In this document: piece after piece, positions 37,806-46,659 of the stretch
Numbering within the stretch: position 1 is the stretch's first letter
Layout: each line of letters begins with the position of its first letter
Source: Modestobacter sp. VKM Ac-2985
Lineage (GTDB): Bacteria > Actinomycetota > Actinomycetes > Mycobacteriales > Geodermatophilaceae
DNA: 64,000 nucleotides
NCBI RefSeq assembly: GCF_026967925.1
Contig: NZ_JAPVBI010000002.1
Location: 1,045,628-1,109,627, forward strand
Reading direction: 5' to 3'
Position numbers and translations under genes: made by a program
The notes under the pieces: generated by a model
Told to the model about the DNA's origin: nothing
The model's input: the letters and a program-made list of their open reading frames with translations, nothing else
The model's database searches: none

Positions 37806-39200
37806 TTGGTCGAACGGCTCACCGCGTTGGACGCGTCCTTCCTGTACCTGGAGGAACCGGGCACGCCCATGCACGTCGGTGCGGTGCTGGTCCTGGAGTG
37901 CCCGTCCGGGACGCTGGACCACGACGCCCTGATCGAACTGGTGCGCGCCCGGCTGCCACTGGTGCCCCGGTACCGGCAGAAGGTGCTGGAGGTGCCCGGC
38001 CACCTGGCGAACCCCGCCTGGGTCGACGACCCCGACTTCGACGTGACCTACCACGTCCGACGGTCCGCGCTGCCCCGTCCCGGCACCGAGGAGCAGCTGC
38101 TGGACCTGGTCGCCCGGCTGACCGCCCGGCCGCTGGACCTCAGCCGGCCGCTCTGGGAGATGTACCTCGTCGAGGGGCTGGCCGGTGACCGCACGGCGGT
38201 GGTGACCAAGACCCACCCGGCGCTCGTCGACGGTCTCGGGGCGATCGACATCGGGCAGGTGATCCTCGACCCGGACCCGGAGGCAGACCCCGCGCCGGCC
38301 GCATCGGACGAGTGGCGCCCGCGCCGCCCGCCGGGGTCGGCCGCCCTGGTCTGGGAGGCGGTGGAGGAGTACCTGCAGCGCCCGTCGGCGGTGCTCGAGA
38401 CCGCCCGCACGGCGGCTGGGGACCTGCGCGCCACCGCCACCCGGTTGGCCGGGGTGGCCGGTGGACTGGTGACCGCGGTGGCCCGCACCGCGGTCTCCCC
38501 GGCGCCGGTCAGCCCGCTCAACGCGCCCATCGGCCGGCAGCGCCGGGTGGCCGTCGCCCGTGCCGACCTGGCCGACCTGCGGCTGGTGCGCAAGGCGCAC
38601 GGCGGCACGGTCAACGACGTGCTGCTCACCTCGGTGACCGGCGCGCTGCGGGAGTGGCTCCTCTCCCGGGGCGAACCGGTGGTGGGCAGCTCCTCGGTCC
38701 GCGCGCTGGTGCCGGTGTCGGTGCGGGCCGAGGAGGACGGCGGCGCCAACGAGGTCCGGTCCTTCCTGGTCGACCTCCCGGTGGGGGAGCCGAACCCGCG
38801 GGTGCGGCTGGCCCGGATCAGCTTCGCGATGCGCGGCCTGGCACCCAGCGGGCAGTCGGTCGGTGCGGACACGCTCAGCGCCCTCTCGGGGTTCGCCCCG
38901 CCGACGTTGCACGCCCTCGGTGCTCGCGCCGCCAGTGGGCTCTCCCGTCGGCTGTTCAACCTGGTCGTCACCAACGTGCCCGGCCCGCAGGTGCCGCTCT
39001 ACGCCGGCCCGGCGCGGATGGTCGAGGTCTACCCGGTGGTGCCCCTGGTCCGGGGACAGGGGCTGGCGATCGGGCTGACCAGCTACGACGGAACCGTGTA
39101 CTTCGGGCTGAACGCGGACCGGGACAGCGTCAGCGACGTCGACGACCTGGCCGACCTCATCGAGCAGGAGATCGCCTACCTGGTGGAGGCGTCGCGCTGA
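37806..39200 (+). CDS. Wax ester synthase/diacylglycerol acyltransferase family protein
   Basis: A 464-residue WS/DGAT-family protein expected to esterify fatty acyl-CoA to diacylglycerol or long-chain alcohol. The start VERLTALDASFLYLEEPGTPMHVG is typical. The acyltransferase motif HHxxxDG reads THPALVDG: the first His stays, the second, which is catalytic in this superfamily, is Pro. PLWEMYLVEGL, NDVLLTSVTGALR, ALVPVSVR and TNVPGPQVPLYAGPARM are all intact. The position corresponds to the tgs3/Rv3233c-34c area. TTG start chosen for its Shine-Dalgarno motif; GTG 37776 is the longer alternative. Confidence 0.85.
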   Translation: MVERLTALDASFLYLEEPGTPMHVGAVLVLECPSGTLDHDALIELVRARLPLVPRYRQKVLEVPGHLANPAWVDDPDFDVTYHVRRSALPRPGTEEQLLDLVARLTARPLDLSRPLWEMYLVEGLAGDRTAVVTKTHPALVDGLGAIDIGQVILDPDPEADPAPAASDEWRPRRPPGSAALVWEAVEEYLQRPSAVLETARTAAGDLRATATRLAGVAGGLVTAVARTAVSPAPVSPLNAPIGRQRRVAVARADLADLRLVRKAHGGTVNDVLLTSVTGALREWLLSRGEPVVGSSSVRALVPVSVRAEEDGGANEVRSFLVDLPVGEPNPRVRLARISFAMRGLAPSGQSVGADTLSALSGFAPPTLHALGARAASGLSRRLFNLVVTNVPGPQVPLYAGPARMVEVYPVVPLVRGQGLAIGLTSYDGTVYFGLNADRDSVSDVDDLADLIEQEIAYLVEASR

Positions 39201-39323
39201 CGGAGGCCGGTTGATCCCCGGCCCGAGCGCGCGTCCGGGGGCCCGCACAGCGGCGCCTGGGAAGATCGTCGGGTCGGCGGCGTTGGTGTCGCTGGGAACT
39301 CTCGACCAGGAGGAGGCGAACCG

Positions 39324-39827
39324 GTGCGCGTGTACCTGCCGGCCACGACGACCGTGCTGCAGCGGTTGCTCGACGAGGGCCGACTCGAGGGGCCGCACAC
39401 GGTCTTCACGGTCACCCCGCAGCTGCGGGACTTCTACGAGCTGAGCGATGACGACGAGGAGCTCGAGTACGCCGCACTGCTCGCCGCGGCGCGGGCGAGC
39501 CTGCGCTTGATGGACGTCGACCCGATGGCCGCCCGTCGCCGGGTCGTGCTCGCCGCGGACGTACCGGAGACCTCGGTGACCCCCATCCAGGACGAGGGGG
39601 CCGACGCCGGCGCCGCGCGGACCACGGCTGACCTGGCCACCGGCGACATCGCCAGCGCGCACGTCGACGGAGCCGAGGCGGAGGAAGACGTCCGCGCGGC
39701 GGTCGCCGTCGTGCTGGAGGCCGACCTCGGGAGTGAGGAGGCCCAGTTCGTCGTCGACCAGGCGGAGGGTCACGAGCTGGCCTGGTACGCGACCCAGGAG
39801 ATCGGCCCGGCGCTCGAGCTGCTCTGA
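39324..39827 (+). CDS. Actinobacterial conserved protein (Rv3231c-like)
   Basis: A 167-residue soluble, acidic protein of unknown function. The opening MRVYLPATTTVLQRLLDEG and the segment VTPQLRDFYELSDDDEELEYAALLAAARASLRLMD are conserved in actinobacterial relatives as far as I recall. The C terminus (VDQAEGHELAWYATQEIGPALELL) is helical. GTG start with an AGGAGG ribosome-binding site ten bases upstream. It follows the acyltransferase by 123 bases and converges on the FtsK-like gene. Confidence 0.78.
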   Translation: MRVYLPATTTVLQRLLDEGRLEGPHTVFTVTPQLRDFYELSDDDEELEYAALLAAARASLRLMDVDPMAARRRVVLAADVPETSVTPIQDEGADAGAARTTADLATGDIASAHVDGAEAEEDVRAAVAVVLEADLGSEEAQFVVDQAEGHELAWYATQEIGPALELL

Positions 39828-39835
39828 CCGGTCGG

Positions 39836-42800
39836 TCACCGGGTGTCCGGTGCGGAACGGTGCCGGGCGACCTGCACCCGGATGACCTCGTGCGTGGTCA
39901 CCAGCCAACCGGAACCAGGCCGTGGGGGCAGCGGTGTCCGGGGCACCCGGAGGCCGAGCAGTTCGGCGTCGCCGGGTGCCGGCCGCAACAGCACGGCGGT
40001 GCGGCTGCGGCGCAGCGCGGCCGCGGGACCACGGAAGGCCCCGGCGACCTCCGCGGCGGTCCCGGCCCCGATGACCGTCACCCGGCCGGTCGATGAGCTC
40101 TGCGAGGCCAGCAGGTCACCGACCTCGTCGGAGAGCGAGCTCAGGTCGTCGGCGAGCACGAGCACCCGGCACGCTTCGTGCCCGGCCAGCCAGCTGCGCA
40201 CCCCGGCGGTGTCCGTCCCGGACAGCTGGGCGGGCAGGCCCAACGGTTCGCCGCCGCCCTCTCCGGTGACCGGTGCGGGTGCGGTGACCAACTCGAGCAC
40301 GGCCGCACCGGCCGACCGAGCGTGGCTGCCGAAGGCCCGGAGCGCGCTGGACCGGCCGCTGCCCGGTGGGCCGACCACCAGCAGGCCGCCGGTGCGGGCG
40401 AGGTCCACGCCGACCGCCTCCCCGCCGTCGCCGCCGGGGCCGACCGGCAACCACCACGTCCCCGACCCGTGGCCGGCGGGTGCGGGCACGGGCAGCGGCA
40501 GAACTGGGTCCGCGGGCAGCTCGACCACCCGGACCGGCGGCTCGGCGCACGACGCCCCGGGCGGGTCGGCCGCGGGCACGAGAGGTGTACGGGGCAGGGC
40601 CAGCTGGCACTCGGTGGCGTCCTCGCCGACCAGGGCCCGCCCCGGCGGCCGGTGGCCGGGCACCGCACGCCCGGCCACACCGGCCACCGCATAGTCGGCC
40701 CGGTCGGGCAGCGGCAGCACCAGCCGCTCCCGGACGGAGCCCGCCAGTCGTCCACCCGGGACGGCACGCTCAGCGGTGAGCGCGACCGTCAGGCCGACGG
40801 CAGCACCGTCCCGCGCCAGCCGCAGCAGTGCCGCCGCCCCGGTGGCGGGATCGGCCGCCTCCAGTTGCGCGGCCACGCTCTCGTAGCCGTCGACCAGCAG
40901 CAGGAGCAGCGGTGCGGGTGCCGCATCACCGCCGCGGCGCCGGTCCACCTCCTCGGTCAACCGGGCGAGCAGCCGCACGGTGCGGTGCGCGTCGTCCCGG
41001 CCGACGGCCGTGCCGGTGTGCGGCAGGCCCGCCGCCAGTGCCGCGAGGCCGCCGCCACCGTGGTCGAGCACGTGCACCTGCAGGCCACCGGGCGGCAGGT
41101 GGTGGACCGCCTCGCCCAGCACGGTGCGCAGGGCGGTGGTCCGCCCGCTGCGGGGGCCGCCCACGACCAGCCACCCGCCACCGGCGTCCAGGTCCAGCTC
41201 CAGTGGTGCCTGCAGCTGCGCGTCGGGGGAGTCGCGCAGGCCGAGCCGGAGCCGGGACACCGGTGCCTCCGGCGCCCAGCGGTCGAGCGCCGCGGCGGGG
41301 AGCTGGTCGGGCAGCGGGGGGAGCCAGGGCCGGTGCGGCGGGTCGAGGGCGTCCGCCCGTGCCCGTGCCCCGAGCGCCGCGACCAGACGCTGCAGGTCAC
41401 TGGCCCCGCCGTCGGGTGGCGCGGACTGCGCAGGCCCCGGCGGTGGTGGCCAGCGACGGCGCGCGACGGCCAGCGGCGCACCCACCGGCACCGAGTGGCC
41501 GGAGACCCGCGCCACCTGCAGCAGCACGGCCGGCCCGTTGCCGGTCCGCAAGTACGCCCGGCCCGGGCGGTCGGGGGGCAGGTGCGCGGGCAGGGTGCTG
41601 CCGAGCACGTCGCGGGCGTCGCCCTCGTCGGTGGTCCGCAGGCAGATCCGCAGCGAGCAGTTGGCCCGGATCTCCGGGCTGACCACACCGGCCGGGCGCT
41701 GGGTGGCCAGCACCAGGTGGACGCCCAGCGACCGGCCGCGCTGGGCGATGCCGACCAGGCCGGTGACGAAGCCGGGGAGCTCCTCGGCCAGGGTGGCGAA
41801 CTCGTCGACGACGATCACCAGGCGGCTGGCGGCGACCGGTGCCGGCAGGGCCGCGAGGTCGCGCACGCCGTGCTCGGCCAGCAGGCGTTCCCGGCGGGTC
41901 AGCTCCGCGGAGAGCGACCGCAGCGCCCGTGCCGTGGACTGGGTGTCCAGGTCGGTCAGCATCCCCACGGTGTGCGGGAGCGTCGCCGCCTCGCCGAAGG
42001 CGGCTCCGCCCTTGTAGTCGATGAGCAGGAAGCTGCACCGGTCCGGTGGGTGGTGCTGGGCCAGGCTGGCGACGAGGGTCTGCAGCAGCTCGGACTTGCC
42101 CGAGCCGGTCGTGCCGGCGACGAGCGTGTGCGGACCGTCGGCGACCAGGTCGATCCGGGCCGGCCCGTCGCCGGTGGCGCCCACCGTGGCCACCAGACGA
42201 TCGCGCGCGCGGTCCCAGGTGCCGGACGCCTGGCCGTCCCGTGCGTCCAGGCAGAGCCCGGCGGTCGGGAGGTCGAGCAGCCGGGCCGTGTCGGGCAGCT
42301 CACCAGCGGACGCGGGGACGGCCAGCCGGGCCAGGTCCCGGGCGATCCGGTCGGCCGTCCCCGCGCCGAGCGCATCCAGGTCGACGAACCGCTCCTGGTC
42401 GGCGCCGGGCACCCGCAGCCGACCTCCGGTGCCGGTCTCTCCGGTGACCTGCAGCCGGGCCAGTGCTGGCAACGCGAGGGCGGCCTCGGTCCCGGCCAGG
42501 TCCAGCCGCACGGCCTGGGCGGCGGCTCCCGCGACCAGGTCAGCGGTCGCCTGGTCGACCGGGCCGTCCAGCACGACCACCGTCCGGGGTGGGGCGCTGC
42601 CTCCCGCGGCCGGGGCGCCGGACAGCGCGGCCAGCAGGCGGTCGGGGACGGGCTCGCCCGGGACGATCACCCCCTGCAGTTGGGGCAGCCAGCGGCACCA
42701 CCGCCAGTCCGCGAGCTGGTCCCGGCGCGCTACCAGCACCAACCGCAGGCCCGAGGGAGGGACCAGCACGGCCAGCTGGCAGACCAGCGCACGCGTCACG

Positions 42801-44005
42801 CCGAGGACCGCTGCGCGCGGCCCGACGATCCCCAGGCCGGTGCCGTCCTGGAGCGGCAACGCCACCGGCAGGTGCTCGGCCAGGACGGTGGCGCGGTCTC
42901 CACCGGGCTCCGCGCTGGTCACCGAGGTGGGGCCCGAGCCCGTGCCCAGCCGCACGCTGAGCCCCGCGGTGGACGAGTCGGTCCGGGACCACAGCGGGCT
43001 GCTGCGCCGACGCGCGGCGGCGGCCAGCAGGGCGAGGTCGGGGTGGGCGGCCTCCTGCGCCGTGCGGTGGACGGCGACCGCCCGGCTGAGCTCGGCATCG
43101 GCTCGGGCGAGCGCCACGGCGTGCGCGGCCACCTCCCGGCGGTGGCCGCGGCGGCCCGACAGGCGGTCCGACGACCAGCTGGCCACGGCGACGACCGGGC
43201 TCAGCAGGGCGAAGAAGAGGAAGTGCGGTGTGGCGAGGAGCCAGGCCATCAGCACCCCGCCCACCGCGGGGAGTGCGACGGCGACCCAGCCCAGCCGTCG
43301 CCGTGACGGCTCCGGCGGAGCCGCCGGCCGGAGCACCGTCGTGCTCCCCGGAGCCGGCGGGGACCAGGGGAGCGGGCGGACGTGCACCCGCCCCGCCGGC
43401 GCGGCAGCGGACTCCAGGCCGGCGCCGCCCGGGCCGGTCAGCCGGAGGGCACTGGAACCCAGTCGGAGCGTCGCGTCCACCGGCCACTCCTGCTCTGCGG
43501 TGCCCACCGCGGAGGCGGCACCGGCGCGGTCGGTCAGCATGGTGCCGTTGGAGGAACCGAGGTCGGCGACCGTGACCCGCCCTTCGGCCACCGAGACGAC
43601 GACGTGACGTCGCGAGACGTCCGGGTCCTCGAGGGTCAGCCCGCACGCCGCGCCGCGGCCGACGACGAGCACCCCCTGGCCGAGTGCGGCGGTGCGACCG
43701 GCGTCCGACCCGGCCACCACGTGCAGTTCGAGCGCACCGCCCTCGGCCGGCTCGCGGGGCCCGGGGCGGCCCCACCCGAGCAGGGCGCCGTGCCGCAGGG
43801 CCTCGGACGTCAGTGGCGTGCTGGCCGGCAGCGCACTCGACCCGGACCAGAGCTGAGCCGGCGGGAGGTGGAGCTGTTCGGACAACCCGGCCAGGACGTC
43901 GCCGAGCACCGCCCCCTCCGGTGCTCGTAGCTCGACGTCGAGAGCGCCGTCGGGCGCCTGCAGCGTCCAGCAGCGGACGGTGTGCTCGACGGGTGCCGTC
44001 GTCAT
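39836..44005 (-). CDS. FHA and triple FtsK/SpoIIIE ATPase, EssC/EccC-like
   Basis: A 1389-residue membrane-bound ATPase. The order is a ubiquitin-like N terminus (about 1-75), an FHA domain (about 90-170, with VVGRGAACGLTLEDPDVSRRH and LGSSNGT), two membrane helices near 245-285, and three P-loop domains: AGTTGSGKSELLQ (near 633, canonical, with Walker B LVIVVDEFATL), GGPRSGRTTALRT (near 952) and GPPGSGRSSALRAF (near 1218). This is the architecture of Firmicutes EssC and actinobacterial EccC-type motors of type VII secretion. It is divergent from a WXG100 protein gene; no eccB, eccD, eccE or mycosin gene is seen. Only the first ATPase site keeps the Walker A lysine. Confidence 0.85.
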   Translation of the reverse strand: MTTAPVEHTVRCWTLQAPDGALDVELRAPEGAVLGDVLAGLSEQLHLPPAQLWSGSSALPASTPLTSEALRHGALLGWGRPGPREPAEGGALELHVVAGSDAGRTAALGQGVLVVGRGAACGLTLEDPDVSRRHVVVSVAEGRVTVADLGSSNGTMLTDRAGAASAVGTAEQEWPVDATLRLGSSALRLTGPGGAGLESAAAPAGRVHVRPLPWSPPAPGSTTVLRPAAPPEPSRRRLGWVAVALPAVGGVLMAWLLATPHFLFFALLSPVVAVASWSSDRLSGRRGHRREVAAHAVALARADAELSRAVAVHRTAQEAAHPDLALLAAAARRRSSPLWSRTDSSTAGLSVRLGTGSGPTSVTSAEPGGDRATVLAEHLPVALPLQDGTGLGIVGPRAAVLGVTRALVCQLAVLVPPSGLRLVLVARRDQLADWRWCRWLPQLQGVIVPGEPVPDRLLAALSGAPAAGGSAPPRTVVVLDGPVDQATADLVAGAAAQAVRLDLAGTEAALALPALARLQVTGETGTGGRLRVPGADQERFVDLDALGAGTADRIARDLARLAVPASAGELPDTARLLDLPTAGLCLDARDGQASGTWDRARDRLVATVGATGDGPARIDLVADGPHTLVAGTTGSGKSELLQTLVASLAQHHPPDRCSFLLIDYKGGAAFGEAATLPHTVGMLTDLDTQSTARALRSLSAELTRRERLLAEHGVRDLAALPAPVAASRLVIVVDEFATLAEELPGFVTGLVGIAQRGRSLGVHLVLATQRPAGVVSPEIRANCSLRICLRTTDEGDARDVLGSTLPAHLPPDRPGRAYLRTGNGPAVLLQVARVSGHSVPVGAPLAVARRRWPPPPGPAQSAPPDGGASDLQRLVAALGARARADALDPPHRPWLPPLPDQLPAAALDRWAPEAPVSRLRLGLRDSPDAQLQAPLELDLDAGGGWLVVGGPRSGRTTALRTVLGEAVHHLPPGGLQVHVLDHGGGGLAALAAGLPHTGTAVGRDDAHRTVRLLARLTEEVDRRRGGDAAPAPLLLLLVDGYESVAAQLEAADPATGAAALLRLARDGAAVGLTVALTAERAVPGGRLAGSVRERLVLPLPDRADYAVAGVAGRAVPGHRPPGRALVGEDATECQLALPRTPLVPAADPPGASCAEPPVRVVELPADPVLPLPVPAPAGHGSGTWWLPVGPGGDGGEAVGVDLARTGGLLVVGPPGSGRSSALRAFGSHARSAGAAVLELVTAPAPVTGEGGGEPLGLPAQLSGTDTAGVRSWLAGHEACRVLVLADDLSSLSDEVGDLLASQSSSTGRVTVIGAGTAAEVAGAFRGPAAALRRSRTAVLLRPAPGDAELLGLRVPRTPLPPRPGSGWLVTTHEVIRVQVARHRSAPDTR

Positions 44006-44140
44006 GCGGGACACCGCACCGGGGAGCTGGACACCCGGTGATGGTGCCGCTGGCCGACGGGGCCGCGGAGACCTCCACCGACATCTGTGGACGACCGGGC
44101 CGCCTGTGGACAGCTGCGGTCCCGCCTGCTCGGGCGGCCC

Positions 44141-44146
44141 TAGGTT
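44141..44146 (+). promoter_or_regulatory. -10 hexamer of WXG100 gene
   Basis: TAGGTT would start transcription near 44153 with a leader of about 34 bases and a GAGGAG ribosome-binding site. Two TGTGGAC direct repeats lie upstream (44087 and 44105 areas) in the divergent gap. Confidence 0.45.
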
Positions 44147-44186
44147 CGGAGCCCGCCGGGAGGTCCCTGGCAGGTGAGGAGCAGCC

Positions 44187-44480
44187 ATGAAGGTCGACAT
44201 CGCGACGCTGAACACGATGGCCGGACAGTGCCGGGCGGAGGCCGCCGACACCTCGGCCCGGCACGCCACGCTGTCCGCCGGGATCAACAGCTCGGTGCTG
44301 GAGGGGTGGACCGACAGCCAGGCCGCGGTCCAGTTCAGCGAGTTGTACGAGAAGTGGCGACTGTCCAGTCAGGGCATGAGCGAGGCGCTCACCGGCATGG
44401 GCCAGCTGCTGACCAGCGTCGCCTCCGCGTACCAGCAGCACGAGGCCGAGATGGCCGCCCGGATCGGCGCGATGCTCTGA
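44187..44480 (+). CDS. WXG100-family (EsxA-like) protein
   Basis: A 97-residue helical-hairpin protein of ESAT-6/WXG100 length. The turn motif reads GWTDSQA (Trp 41), with Asp in the place of the usual Gly of W-x-G, between two long helices. The C terminus AEMAARIGAML lacks an evident Y-x3-D/E secretion signal. GAGGAG precedes the ATG. The divergent neighbour is an EssC/EccC-like ATPase, so the two probably form one secretion-related unit. Confidence 0.85.
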   Translation: MKVDIATLNTMAGQCRAEAADTSARHATLSAGINSSVLEGWTDSQAAVQFSELYEKWRLSSQGMSEALTGMGQLLTSVASAYQQHEAEMAARIGAML

Positions 44481-44541
44481 CGCCTGCCGGCCGGTCGGAC
44501 GCCGACGACCTACGCGGGGCGCTCCTGCCGGGCCGGGCCCG

Positions 44542-45471
44542 TCAGCCTGGGACGGGGCTCCCGGGCACGGCCGGGACCCCGCCCAGGGTGTCCCGGCGCT
44601 GGAGCACCGACAGCCGCTCCCACGGCAGGATCGACAGGATCGCGATGCAGTGCGGCAGGAAGATGATCGTGACCCCGGCGTAGACCATCGCGTGGAAGCC
44701 GAGCAGGAAGAGCACCAGCGCGATCCGGGCCCGGTCGGTGCGCACCAGCAGGATCAGCGGCGCGGCCAGCTCGAGGATGATCATCACCCACTGCACCGTC
44801 GGCAGCAGCCAGGCCACGTCCAGCGTCCACATCGACAGGTCGGTGCCCCGGCGGACCAGCGCACGGGTCAGCGTGGCACCGGTCGCCCAGTCCCAGCCGC
44901 CGAACCGGATCTTCGCCCAGGCGGCGAGGAAGTAGGTGAGCATCACGGTGACCAGCACGGCGGCCATGGCGAACCCGGCGGCCTCCGAGGAACGCCGGTC
45001 CCGCAGTCGCGCCCGACCGATCGTGGGGAGCACCGCGAGCGCGACCAGGAAGGCGATCCGGTCGTGGTCGACCTTCCCGTAGCTCATCGCGATGACCATC
45101 CACTCCGAGTACAGGAGGAAGACGGCGAGGCCGAGCAGTCGCGGGGCACGGCCGGTCGCGGCGACCACCGCGGCGACCACCAGTGCCCACTGGACGACCA
45201 GCACGAGGGTGTGCGTCGGGGTCGGCAGGTTCAGCAGCCGGCCGATCAGCAGCGGCGCGTACCAGTCGGTGGGCACGTCGGCGTGGGCGCGCACCCACGC
45301 CGTGGTCAGGAAGACGTCGACCGGGATGAACAGGTAGGCGATCGCCCGGAACACCGCGATCCGGGCCAGCGGCACCGGGCGGAACCACCAGCGGGGGGTG
45401 CCGGGCACCGCCGGCGCCACCTCCGGGCGCACCGGTGCGACAGGGCGTGGGGTGGTGGCCGAGGTGCTCAC
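44542..45471 (-). CDS. HTTM-domain polytopic membrane protein
   Basis: A 309-residue protein with about seven membrane segments resembling the HTTM (vitamin-K-carboxylase-like) family: AVFRAIAYLFIPVDVFL, LVLVVQWALVVAAVVAA, HDRIAFLVALAVLPTIG, MAAVLVTVMLTYFLAAWAKI and FHAMVYAGVTIIFLPHCIAIL, the last typical of the family. Enzymatic carboxylation is not implied. The GTG start overlaps the stop of the upstream single-helix protein (GTGA), so the two are translated together. Confidence 0.8.
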   Translation of the reverse strand: MSTSATTPRPVAPVRPEVAPAVPGTPRWWFRPVPLARIAVFRAIAYLFIPVDVFLTTAWVRAHADVPTDWYAPLLIGRLLNLPTPTHTLVLVVQWALVVAAVVAATGRAPRLLGLAVFLLYSEWMVIAMSYGKVDHDRIAFLVALAVLPTIGRARLRDRRSSEAAGFAMAAVLVTVMLTYFLAAWAKIRFGGWDWATGATLTRALVRRGTDLSMWTLDVAWLLPTVQWVMIILELAAPLILLVRTDRARIALVLFLLGFHAMVYAGVTIIFLPHCIAILSILPWERLSVLQRRDTLGGVPAVPGSPVPG

Positions 45472-45995
45472 TCGCCGTCCTCCAACTCGTGCTCGATCAG
45501 CACCCGGTCGCTGGAGGCGCCGGTCCGCTGGCCGTCTTCGAGCTCGATGCGGCGCTGCACGACCTGCACCTCGACCAGCTCCTCGGCGTCGGGGTTGCGC
45601 TGGACGTAGGAGTCGGCGAGGAGCCCGAGCAGCGAGGGATCCCGGAAGATGCGGGGGAGCTGGCCCTCGAACTCGGCTCGGCGCAGCCCCACCTCGCCGC
45701 CGGAGAGGCGGACCTCCTCGCCCGCGGCGGTCAGCCCGACCACCCGGGTCGAGACGACCGGGGTGTCGGGGTTCGCGCGGGTGGAGTACATCCGGAACGG
45801 CCCGAAGGGGAAGGAGTCGTCGTCACCCCACACGGTGCCGGCCAGCAGCAGGGCCAGCACGATCGCGGCCGCAGCCAGCCGGATGCGCCGCCCGCCGGGG
45901 GTCAGGCGCTCGACCTCGGCCTCGGCCGGCAGGTCAGGGGCGGACTGCAGGGGCACCGGGCCATCGTAGGATCGGCGCCCGTCCAGACGGGTCAT
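45468..45995 (-). CDS. Single-helix membrane protein, partner of HTTM protein
   Basis: A 175-residue protein with a cytoplasmic N terminus, one helix (IRLAAAAIVLALLLAGTVWG) and an extracellular domain opening DDSFPFGPFRMYSTRANPDTPV, then a strand-rich part ending VVQRRIELEDGQR. The DSFPFGPFRMYS motif accompanies HTTM genes in several actinobacteria as far as I recall. ATG 45995 has GGAG six bases upstream. Function unknown; likely a complex subunit. Confidence 0.72.
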   Translation of the reverse strand: MTRLDGRRSYDGPVPLQSAPDLPAEAEVERLTPGGRRIRLAAAAIVLALLLAGTVWGDDDSFPFGPFRMYSTRANPDTPVVSTRVVGLTAAGEEVRLSGGEVGLRRAEFEGQLPRIFRDPSLLGLLADSYVQRNPDAEELVEVQVVQRRIELEDGQRTGASSDRVLIEHELEDGE

Positions 45996-46097
45996 CGTCG
46001 CTCCGTGGCGGGCAGCTGGGCGCACGCGTGCACCCCGGGCCCCGGTAGTCCCACCTGCGTCGTCCGTCGCCCGATGTCGACCAGCGGGAGCAGCCAG

Positions 46098-46604
46098 ATG
46101 CAGTTCGGCCGGTACTACGAGGAGTTCGAGGTCGGCGCCACCTACAAGCACTGGCCCGGCAAGACGGTGACCGAGTACGACGACCACCTGTTCTGCCTGC
46201 TGACCATGAACCACCACCCGCTGCACCTGGACGCCCACTACGCGGCGGAGACCACCGACTTCGGCACGAACGTGGTCGTCGGCAACTACGTCTACTCGCT
46301 GCTGCTCGGGATGAGCGTCCCCGACGTCTCGGGCAAGGCGATCGCCAACCTCGAGGTCTCCTCGCTCAAGCACGTCGCCCCGACCTTCCACGGCGACACG
46401 ATCTACGGCGAGACCACCGTGCTGGACAAGACGGAGTCCCGCTCCAAGGACGACCGCGGGGTCGTCCACGTCGAGACGATCGGCTACAAGCAGGACGGCA
46501 CCGTGGTCTGCGTCTTCCGTCGGAAGGTGATGGTGCCCAAGCGGTCCTACGGCGAGGCCCGCGGCGGGGAGCAGCCCGGGCGCCCCGAGCCCGTCCGGCG
46601 GTGA
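46098..46604 (+). CDS. MaoC-family hydratase
   Basis: A 168-residue hot-dog-fold enzyme that hydrates an enoyl-CoA-type substrate. The start FGRYYEEFEVGATYKHWPGKTVTEYDDHLFCLLTMNHHPLHLDAHYA contains the hydratase motif in the variant form (TMN-x2-P-LH-x-D) used by the mesaconyl/methylmalyl-CoA hydratase-like subgroup. Later YGETTVLDKTESRSKDDRGVVHVET matches that subgroup. ATG 46098 is preceded by GGGAG; ATG 46074 would add eight residues. No other catabolic gene is adjacent, so the pathway is open. Confidence 0.86.
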   Translation: MQFGRYYEEFEVGATYKHWPGKTVTEYDDHLFCLLTMNHHPLHLDAHYAAETTDFGTNVVVGNYVYSLLLGMSVPDVSGKAIANLEVSSLKHVAPTFHGDTIYGETTVLDKTESRSKDDRGVVHVETIGYKQDGTVVCVFRRKVMVPKRSYGEARGGEQPGRPEPVRR

Positions 46605-46659
46605 CCGGCCCCGTACCGGCGGATGTCGCCGGCCACCGCGACGGCAGAGAGGGCGGTAC

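Noticed and set aside
40178-43306. A 1042-residue plus-strand open frame opposite the FtsK-like gene
   Set aside because: It has no motif, is Arg/Gln/Gly/Pro-biased, and lies wholly antisense to a gene with clear FHA and P-loop domains.
39836-44480. A complete ESX/type VII secretion locus
   Set aside because: Only an EccC/EssC-like ATPase and one WXG100 protein are present; other core components are absent.
46098-46604. Loss of catalytic Asp in the MaoC protein (TMN instead of GD-x-N)
   Set aside because: The TMN form is, as I recall, normal for the mesaconyl/methylmalyl-CoA hydratase-like subgroup, so it is not evidence of inactivity.
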